A DNA stretch of 6,726 bases from Opitutia bacterium (GTDB taxonomy: Bacteria > Verrucomicrobiota > Verrucomicrobiia > Opitutales > UBA953). The stretch is from NCBI GenBank assembly GCA_003485955.1, contig DNHH01000123.1, forward strand, positions 12,397 to 19,122, written 5' to 3'. A program made the position numbers and the translations under genes. The notes under the pieces were generated by a model, which saw nothing but the letters and a program-made list of their open reading frames with translations, was not told the DNA's origin and did no database searches. This document shows, piece after piece, positions 1 through 5,677 of the stretch (the stretch's first letter is position 1; every line of letters starts with the position of its first letter).

Positions 1-2812
1 CGCCGAACGGCTGGCGCTGAACGATGGCTCCTGTAATAGGGCGGTTGATATAGGCATTTCCAACCTGCACCTGTGACGTCCATTGGACAATCTCCCGCGG
101 ATCAAGCGTATGAATACCGCCCGTCAGACCGAAGTTGGATTGGTTAATAATTGAAATCGCTTCAGTAAGGTCGCACGCACTGACAATTCCAAGCACTGGC
201 CCGAAACACTCTGCACCAAAGAACCAAGACCCAGGCTTAACGCCAAGACGAATACCCGGGGACCAGAGGTTCGGGTTTTGTTTATCCTGCGTCGGCTCAA
301 GCAACCAACTCTCTCCGGGCTCTAACTGAGTTAAACCACGCAAGAGAGTTGCGTCCGCCTCGCGAATAAGCGGCGGCACGGTTGTCGACAAATCCCATGC
401 AGAGCCGACACGTAATGAGGCGGCCGCATCACGCAATTGCCGGAGGAAGGCAGCGTCTTTCCCGAGATCGCCTGTGAGAACGAGCAATGAACACGCTGAG
501 CATTTTTGACCTGCATGACCAAAGGCAGATTTAACAATGTCCTTGATCGCCAAGTCTGTATCTGCGGCCGGAGTAACAATCAGTGCGTTCTTACCACTCG
601 TCTCCGCAAGCAAATGTAGATCCGGACGCCATGACAGGAAAAGCTCTGCGGTCGCAGAGGCGCCGGTCAAAACCACAGCGCCCACGCGTTGGTCAGCAAT
701 CAATTGCTGACCAATCTGGTTATCGGGCGCTGGCACGAATTGCACGAGGTCTTTTGGAACGCCTGCCTCCCAGAAAATTTCGCAGACGAGTCTTCCGCAG
801 AGGACAGCTTCGGGCGCGGGTTTTAAGATAACAGCATTACCGCCGCGTAAAGCAGCCGCAACACCACCCAAAGGAATCGCGAAGGGGAAATTCCAAGGAG
901 GTGTCACGGTAACCAGCCCTAGGGGCTTATGGCAAGCGCCGCGCCAGGCAGCTTTGTCATCAAAGATGCGTGCGTAGTAGGCCGCAAAGTCGACCGCTTC
1001 GGAGAGTTCAGCATCGGCTTCGCCTGCTGTCTTGCCGCCATCAAGCACCATTGCGGCGATAATTTCTCCGCGGCGCTTTTCTAAAACTTCAGCCGCCCGA
1101 CATAGCGCAGTCCGCAGCTCATCGCTCGAAAGCTTACCAACGGCTACCACGCCAGCAACCAAAGCACGTTCAACATCCGTACCAGTGGCCACCGCATAGC
1201 GGTAAGCGACAACGCCGGGCCGTGACGGATCGTGGCCAATGCCGGTTAAACCATTGTCTGCTTCATCGCCCGCAATCTGTAGTAAGACTTCGATTTTCTT
1301 GGTAGAAATATCAGCAAGGTGTTTAGCAGCCCACTGGCGATTCGCCGGTAAAGTCCAGTCCGTGTCGGCAGCGTTGTGAAATGTATCACCCGTATCGACG
1401 GTACCAATGCGTGCGAGGCCTCGATTTTGCGTACGACGTGGACCCACCGAAACTTTTTCAGCGGCTCTAACAGCGGTTAAGAAAGCTTCGCGCTGGCGCG
1501 TCCACGCGGGCGTCCCGGGTTCAAGCGCAAAGAGATCGCGGAGGAAGTTGCCGTCGGATGTGTTTTCGTCGAGTCGACGAATAAGGTAAGCAACGGCTGA
1601 GCCAAAATCTTCTCGGGGCACAACAGGCGCATACAAGAGCAGCGAGCCGGCTCGGCGACGTACAGCCTCTGCTTGGTGAGGGGCCATACCCTCGAGCATT
1701 TCAATTTCAACCCGATCGGAAACCCCGCGCGCCTCACGTAGCAATAGTGTTAAAGCTACATCAAAGAGATTATGGGAGCCGACGCCCATGCGTACGCGTT
1801 GAGTGCGCTCGCGATCACAACCCCAGAATAGCATGCGCTTAAAGTTCGCATCGACTTCGGCTTTCGTCGCGTAGGGTGCCTGCGGCCAATCATGTAACTC
1901 GGCTTCAACTTTCTCCATGGCAAGGTTGGCGCCTTTAACGAGACGCACCTTAATAGGGACACCACCTTGGGCGATGCGTTTTGCGGCCCAAGCATCAATC
2001 GCTTGCTGAACTAAATGCGCGTCGGGCAAATACGCTTGAAGAACAATTCCGGCAGGCAACTTAAGAAATTCGGGCTCCTCAAGTGTCCGCATGAAGGCTT
2101 CTGCGGTTAACTCAAGGTCGCGGTATTCTTCCATGTCCAAGTTAATAAACTTGGGCGGCTTATGTGCTGCCGCTGCGCGATAGAGGATGCGTAGACGCTC
2201 TTGAATGTCTTTCAGTGAACGCTCGTACCCAAGGGAGGAAACTTGTGAGCAAACGGCAGAGACTTTAATGGAAATATAATCGACGCGCGGATCCGCTAAA
2301 AGGGTAAGGTTTGCGGCGAGACGTTGGGCGGCCTCGCCATCGCCAAGAATGGCTTCACCTAAACGGTTGAGGTTTAGTCGGACGCCCTGAGCACCGCGTC
2401 GGTTAATATGCTTTCGGAGGGCGCGAGGTTCTCCGGGGAGAATGACGGCGGCCGTCTCACCGCGTAAGCGTCGCTCAACTTGCGGCATCACGACCCACGG
2501 TAGTACATGCGCTGCGAGTGCGCCTGCACCGAAAAGCGTCCGGTCGACGACGCCAAGGTATCGGGGCACACCAAGGTCGCGGACAATCCCTGTGAACTGT
2601 CGAGCGGCACCTATTTGGCTACGTGGACGAAAGACTCGGTCGCAAAGAGCAAAGGTGAGGGCCTTGCCAGCTGGGTCTTCCATCATCCGTGCAACCCTTG
2701 CCATCGAGGCAGCATCATCGGGTCGCAAGTGCTGCTTCGCTTCGGAAAGTAACTCGGCCGCAAGCTTTACGGCTTTATCGGCAAGTTCCGGAGGGGAAAT
2801 TTCTGCACTCAT
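1..2812 (-). CDS. putA: Bifunctional proline dehydrogenase / L-glutamate gamma-semialdehyde (P5C) dehydrogenase, PutA type, 3' end outside window
   Basis: The gene encodes a two-domain enzyme that oxidises L-proline to P5C using FAD and passes electrons to quinone, then oxidises glutamate semialdehyde to glutamate with NAD. The frame is open for 937 codons from ATG at 2812 to the left edge. The proline dehydrogenase part (about residues 110-430) shows SIKVSA (181-186), NLDMEEY with Asp226, VRLVKGA with Lys293, and the substrate-binding YLIRRLDEN with Arg412/Arg413. The aldehyde dehydrogenase part (from about 525) shows PPWNFPF with Asn641, LKPAPEA with Lys664, LTGAS (715-719), catalytic Glu737 in LLAETSGKN and catalytic Cys771 in GQKCSA. 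The 34-residue Glu-Cys spacing is normal for the superfamily. The window ends in QRQPFG, just before the expected GGWK-like motif, so the C-terminus is missing. There is no N-terminal ribbon-helix-helix region, so it is probably not a self-repressing trifunctional PutA. It lies 50 bp after atpC. Product assignment is very secure; the symbol follows the family. Confidence 0.96.
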   Translation of the reverse strand, partial: MSAEISPPELADKAVKLAAELLSEAKQHLRPDDAASMARVARMMEDPAGKALTFALCDRVFRPRSQIGAARQFTGIVRDLGVPRYLGVVDRTLFGAGALAAHVLPWVVMPQVERRLRGETAAVILPGEPRALRKHINRRGAQGVRLNLNRLGEAILGDGEAAQRLAANLTLLADPRVDYISIKVSAVCSQVSSLGYERSLKDIQERLRILYRAAAAHKPPKFINLDMEEYRDLELTAEAFMRTLEEPEFLKLPAGIVLQAYLPDAHLVQQAIDAWAAKRIAQGGVPIKVRLVKGANLAMEKVEAELHDWPQAPYATKAEVDANFKRMLFWGCDRERTQRVRMGVGSHNLFDVALTLLLREARGVSDRVEIEMLEGMAPHQAEAVRRRAGSLLLYAPVVPREDFGSAVAYLIRRLDENTSDGNFLRDLFALEPGTPAWTRQREAFLTAVRAAEKVSVGPRRTQNRGLARIGTVDTGDTFHNAADTDWTLPANRQWAAKHLADISTKKIEVLLQIAGDEADNGLTGIGHDPSRPGVVAYRYAVATGTDVERALVAGVVAVGKLSSDELRTALCRAAEVLEKRRGEIIAAMVLDGGKTAGEADAELSEAVDFAAYYARIFDDKAAWRGACHKPLGLVTVTPPWNFPFAIPLGGVAAALRGGNAVILKPAPEAVLCGRLVCEIFWEAGVPKDLVQFVPAPDNQIGQQLIADQRVGAVVLTGASATAELFLSWRPDLHLLAETSGKNALIVTPAADTDLAIKDIVKSAFGHAGQKCSACSLLVLTGDLGKDAAFLRQLRDAAASLRVGSAWDLSTTVPPLIREADATLLRGLTQLEPGESWLLEPTQDKQNPNLWSPGIRLGVKPGSWFFGAECFGPVLGIVSACDLTEAISIINQSNFGLTGGIHTLDPREIVQWTSQVQVGNAYINRPITGAIVQRQPFG
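689..714. repeat. Perfect 11-bp inverted repeat inside putA
   Basis: TTGGTCAGCAA (689-699) is followed by TCAA (700-703) and then its exact reverse complement TTGCTGACCAA (704-714). On the messenger this would be an 11-bp stem with a UUGA loop. It covers putA codons 700-708 (I-G-Q-Q-L-I-A-D-Q), between the nucleotide-binding segments of the aldehyde dehydrogenase domain. It is not followed by a U-run, so a terminator is unlikely. The repeat is certain; any function is unknown. Confidence 0.6.
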
Positions 2813-2819
2813 ATGGTAA

Positions 2820-2824
2820 CTTCC
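2820..2824 (-). promoter_or_regulatory. Probable weak ribosome binding site of putA
   Basis: The messenger strand reads GGAAG, then seven bases (TTACCAT), then the ATG at 2812. This is a partial Shine-Dalgarno match at a normal distance and supports this ATG as the start. It is the only purine-rich site of this kind among the four gene starts in the window. The site also lies in one arm of a possible hairpin (2820-2848). Confidence 0.45.
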
Positions 2825-2848
2825 AATGTATCCAAGGAACAGTGGAAG
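2820..2848 (-). repeat. Short inverted repeat in the atpC-putA gap
   Basis: Plus-strand CTTCCA (2820-2825) is complementary to TGGAAG (2843-2848), giving a 6-bp stem with a 17-base loop in the 50-bp gap. On the messenger the second arm contains the putative GGAAG ribosome binding site of putA. No run of U follows, so it does not look like an intrinsic terminator. A 6-bp stem with such a loop is weak and can arise by chance. Confidence 0.3.
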
Positions 2849-2862
2849 GCGAGGCGAAGGCT

Positions 2863-3294
2863 TTAATCGGTGAGCCCTGACGACGTACGACCCTTCACTA
2901 AACGCTGCACCGCCGCAAAGCGCAGAATTTGTTCCATCTTCGCAATTTCCACAGGGTCGATTTCTTTTTGACCGCGGGCGGCTTCGACAGCTAAACGAGC
3001 GCGTTCTTCCGCTTGCTCAATTGCCCGAAGATCAATTTTGGCTTCATCAATCGCCGCTTCTGTAACCACGGAAACTTTATCGGAAACAATGCGTACAAAT
3101 CCGCTATCAATTGCGAGCCGGGTAACTTTGCCACCCAAGGTGACAACGACTTCGCCAGCTGCGATCACTGCAGTCAAGGGGATGTGTCCAGGCAGAACAC
3201 CAATGCTTCCCATGTCCGTCGGCAAATTCACACAGTCCGCAGTGCCTTGGTAAGCACGGCGGTCAGGTGTGACGATTTCGAGGGAGAGCGGCAT
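2863..3294 (-). CDS. atpC: F-type ATP synthase epsilon subunit
   Basis: This is the epsilon subunit of the F1 central stalk, which binds gamma and the c-ring and in many bacteria restrains ATP hydrolysis. The protein is 143 residues, normal for the family. The N-terminal beta-sandwich (about 1-82) has the hallmark VTPDRRAYQG start (8-17) and GSIGVLPGHIPL (29-40), followed by SGFVRIVSDKVSVV. The remainder (about 83-143) is rich in Ala, Glu, Arg and Lys and fits the C-terminal helical hairpin. The ATG at 3294 lies four bases after the atpD stop and no Shine-Dalgarno sequence precedes it, so translational coupling to atpD is likely (inference). It is the last ATP synthase gene here, as is usual. 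Confidence 0.96.
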   Translation of the reverse strand: MPLSLEIVTPDRRAYQGTADCVNLPTDMGSIGVLPGHIPLTAVIAAGEVVVTLGGKVTRLAIDSGFVRIVSDKVSVVTEAAIDEAKIDLRAIEQAEERARLAVEAARGQKEIDPVEIAKMEQILRFAAVQRLVKGRTSSGLTD

Positions 3295-3298
3295 CTAC

Positions 3299-4735
3299 TT
3301 ACTTATTAGCCGTTTTGGCTTTTTCAGAAGCAGCAATCACTTCGTCAATTCCGCCCTTCATGTAGAAGTCGTTCTCGTTTACGTGGTCGAGCTCACCAGC
3401 AATAATCATTTCGAAGCCGCGGATAGTGTCTTCAAGCGACACGTACTTCCCGGGGGCGCCCGTGAAGATTTCAGCGACGTGGAATGGCTGGGAGAGGAAC
3501 TTCTGCACTTTACGCGCGCGGAAGACGACCAACTTGTCCTCAAGGGAAAGCTCATCGAGTCCCAAGATAGCGATGATGTCCTGCAAGTCTTTGTAGCGCT
3601 GAAGGAGGCCTTGGACGCCGCGGGCAACGCGGAAGTGGCGCTCGCCAACAACTTCAGGCGCAAGGGCCGTGGATGTTGATGCCAAAGGATCCACCGCAGG
3701 GTAAATGCCAAGCTCGGCAATACGACGCTCGAGAACGACGGTTGAGTCTAAGTGAGCGAAGGTATTGGCAGGTGCAGGGTCGGTTAAGTCGTCGGCAGGA
3801 ACGTAAACCGCTTGGAAGGACGTGATAGAACCTTTCTTGGTCGAGGTAATACGCTCTTGGAGATTACCCATTTCTGATGCGAGGGTTGGCTGATAACCCA
3901 CAGCTGAAGGCGAACGACCAAGGAGCGCCGACACTTCGGAGCCGGCTTGCGAGAAGCGGAAGACGTTGTCGACGAAGAGCAAGACGTCGCGGTTTTGCTC
4001 ATCACGGAAGAACTCAGCCATCGCGAGCGCGGAAAGCGCCACGCGCATACGTGCGCCGGGCGGCTCATTCATTTGGCCGTACACGAGAGCTACCTTGGAT
4101 TTCGAAAGATCCTTCTGGTCGATAACGCCGGCCTCGGACATTTCGTGATAAAGGTCATTACCTTCACGTGAGCGCTCGCCGACGCCCGCGAAGACAGAGA
4201 AACCGCCCTGCTTCATCGCGATGTTATTAATGAGCTCCATGATGACGACGGTCTTGCCGACGCCCGCACCACCGAAGGCACCGACTTTACCGCCCTTCAC
4301 GAAAGGACAGATGAGATCGATGACCTTGATGCCTGTTCCGAGAAGCTCGGCCGAAGTGGCTTGCTCGGTGAGGGGTGGGGGCAAGCGGTGAATCGGGTAA
4401 CGCTTCTCAGCATTCACCGGACCACGCTCGTCAACGGCGTCGCCGGTAACGTTAAAGATGCGGCCAAGAACGGCATTACCAACAGGGACAGTAATCGGGG
4501 ATCCTGTATCGAGTGCAGGGGTGCCGCGCACTAAGCCCTCGGTCGTGGTCATCGCGACCGCACGGACGAGGCCGTTACCTAAGTGCTGCTGCACTTCGAG
4601 AATCAGGCGCGTGGGCTTTCCCTCAACTTTGTAGTCGATTTGAATAGCGTTATAAATCTCCGGAACCTTGTCGGAGGGGAATTGGACGTCAACGACTGCG
4701 CCGAGGACTTGAGTGATTGTGCCGGTGGTGCTCAT
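3299..4735 (-). CDS. atpD: F-type ATP synthase beta subunit (catalytic)
   Basis: This is the catalytic subunit of F1, which makes ATP from ADP and phosphate at the cytoplasmic face. It has 478 residues, a typical length. An N-terminal beta-barrel (about 1-80) starts ITQVLGAVVDVQF. The P-loop GGAGVGKT is at 155-162 with Lys161 and Thr162, the catalytic Glu187 lies in GERSREGNDLY, Walker B VLLFVDN has Asp256, and VPADDLTDPAP is at 312-322. The C-terminal helical domain carries DELSLED (394-400) where many bacteria have DELSEED, so one acidic residue is replaced by Leu398. The IDLICPF wording before the P-loop is what I associate with Verrucomicrobiota. It lies 35 bp after atpG and 4 bp before atpC. 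The ATG is chosen because it directly precedes the conserved N-terminus. Confidence 0.99.
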   Translation of the reverse strand: MSTTGTITQVLGAVVDVQFPSDKVPEIYNAIQIDYKVEGKPTRLILEVQQHLGNGLVRAVAMTTTEGLVRGTPALDTGSPITVPVGNAVLGRIFNVTGDAVDERGPVNAEKRYPIHRLPPPLTEQATSAELLGTGIKVIDLICPFVKGGKVGAFGGAGVGKTVVIMELINNIAMKQGGFSVFAGVGERSREGNDLYHEMSEAGVIDQKDLSKSKVALVYGQMNEPPGARMRVALSALAMAEFFRDEQNRDVLLFVDNVFRFSQAGSEVSALLGRSPSAVGYQPTLASEMGNLQERITSTKKGSITSFQAVYVPADDLTDPAPANTFAHLDSTVVLERRIAELGIYPAVDPLASTSTALAPEVVGERHFRVARGVQGLLQRYKDLQDIIAILGLDELSLEDKLVVFRARKVQKFLSQPFHVAEIFTGAPGKYVSLEDTIRGFEMIIAGELDHVNENDFYMKGGIDEVIAASEKAKTANK

Positions 4736-4770
4736 GTTTTTAAAAGTGTAGGTGTTTTTGGGTGAGAAAA
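4736..4770 (-). promoter_or_regulatory. G-free leader between atpG and atpD
   Basis: On the messenger strand these 35 bases contain no G at all (24 A/U and 11 C). The stretch ends in UUUUAAAAAC immediately before the atpD ATG. A Shine-Dalgarno sequence is therefore impossible within it, and little secondary structure is expected. An unstructured A/U-rich leader could support initiation by the ribosome alone or through protein S1; that role is inference. The absence of G is seen directly. Confidence 0.45.
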
Positions 4771-5652
4771 TTAAGATTGGGCGGACGCGCCTGCAGTGAG
4801 TTCGAGAATTTCCTGGGTGATCGCAGCTTGGCGGGCCTTGTTGTACTCGAGGGAGAGTGCCGCAGCGATTTTCTTAGAGTTATCGGTGGCAGCCTTCATT
4901 GCCACCATACGCGAGCTGTGTTCTGAAGCCTTCGACTCGAGGACGGCTTGGTGCACGGCTTGTTTAAAGAAGAGGCCTGGCAGCTCGTTTAAGATGTGCG
5001 ATACGGACGGCTCAAAAATCATGTCTCGTTCGTCGCTTTCAATTTTCGGCTCTGGTAAACCAAGCTTTTCTCTCAACTCACGTGCCTGTTGTACTAGGCC
5101 ATCTGCGGGCAAAAGGCGTTGAACGCGCGGCGCTTGCACCAAGGTATTCTTAAAATAGGCATAAAGCACTTCCACGGTGTCTACTTTGCCATCGAGAAAC
5201 GCTTTGATGAGGAATTCGGCGGCTGGACGGACTTCGCTGAAGTTAGCTCGGTCGGAAACAGGGAAGTCGGCAAGCAGGGTGCGTCCAGCCCGGGCGAGCG
5301 CCTGCTTACCTTTGCGGCCGATGGTCACAAAGGCTGCGCCCTGAATCTCAAAGGCGACGCGCGTCAGATTGCTATTGAGCGCACCGCACATGCCTTTGTC
5401 GGGTGTAACTAAAAGGATGCCACGTGTCTTAACCTCGCGCTTCTTTAAGAGAGGGTGTGAAAATTCTCCGACCTTGCTCAGCGCAGTATCAAGAATTTCG
5501 CCGAGCAACTCGGCGTAATCGCGACTCGCTTTCGCAGCGTCTTGGGCGCGCTTCATCTTCGAGGACGCGACGAGCTGCATGGCACGGGTAATTTGACCGG
5601 TGCTCTTAACCGATTTGATTCGGTTGCGGATCTCGCGAAGTCCTTTAGGCAT
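4771..5652 (-). CDS. atpG: F-type ATP synthase gamma subunit
   Basis: This is the gamma subunit, the rotating central shaft that turns inside the alpha3-beta3 ring and couples proton flow to catalysis. It has 293 residues, within the normal range. The N-terminal helix carries the family signature KGLREIRNRIKSVKSTGQIT (3-22) followed by RAMQLVASSKM. The Rossmann-like middle has LLVTPDKGMCGALNSNL (about 80-96), and the C-terminal helix has RMVAMKAATDN (about 248-258), YNKARQAAIT and EILELTAGA. These two termini form the coiled-coil shaft. The ATG at 5652 matches the family start (MPKGLREIR). It lies 25 bp after atpA without a visible Shine-Dalgarno sequence. The gene is intact. Confidence 0.98.
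   Translation of the reverse strand: MPKGLREIRNRIKSVKSTGQITRAMQLVASSKMKRAQDAAKASRDYAELLGEILDTALSKVGEFSHPLLKKREVKTRGILLVTPDKGMCGALNSNLTRVAFEIQGAAFVTIGRKGKQALARAGRTLLADFPVSDRANFSEVRPAAEFLIKAFLDGKVDTVEVLYAYFKNTLVQAPRVQRLLPADGLVQQARELREKLGLPEPKIESDERDMIFEPSVSHILNELPGLFFKQAVHQAVLESKASEHSSRMVAMKAATDNSKKIAAALSLEYNKARQAAITQEILELTAGASAQS
5499..5515. repeat. Short all-GC-rich hairpin inside atpG
   Basis: CGCCGAG (5499-5505) and CTCGGCG (5509-5515) are perfect complements around CAA, a 7-bp stem in the part of atpG that encodes Y-A-E-L-L-G-E. No U-tract follows. It may be a by-product of codon choice. Confidence 0.35.
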
Positions 5653-5677
5653 AGCGTGCGTTTAGAGAAGAGGCGGC

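Noticed and set aside
1565..1581. Inverted repeat TTCGTCGA / TCGACGAA around one central base in putA
   Set aside because: It coincides with the codons for the invariant RRLDE motif, so the symmetry is readily explained by protein constraint. One base is too short a loop for an RNA hairpin with full pairing.
1477..1998. Two minus-strand frames (1477-1737 and 1756-1998) within putA
   Set aside because: They are in a different frame from putA, and the putA frame is continuous through them with conserved motifs on both sides, so there is no frameshift or separate gene.
2442..2819. 125-codon plus-strand reading frame opposite the 5' part of putA
   Set aside because: It is rich in Arg, Ser and Ala with no recognisable motif, lies entirely antisense to strongly conserved proline dehydrogenase sequence, and looks like a shadow of that gene.
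3269..3679. 136-codon plus-strand frame opposite the 3' end of atpD
   Set aside because: It is antisense to the conserved atpD C-terminal region. Its sequence reflects the complement of the beta-subunit codons and no independent gene signal is visible.
5499..5515. Intrinsic terminator at the GC-rich hairpin in atpG
   Set aside because: No U-run follows the stem on the messenger strand, and termination inside atpG would cut off atpD and atpC.
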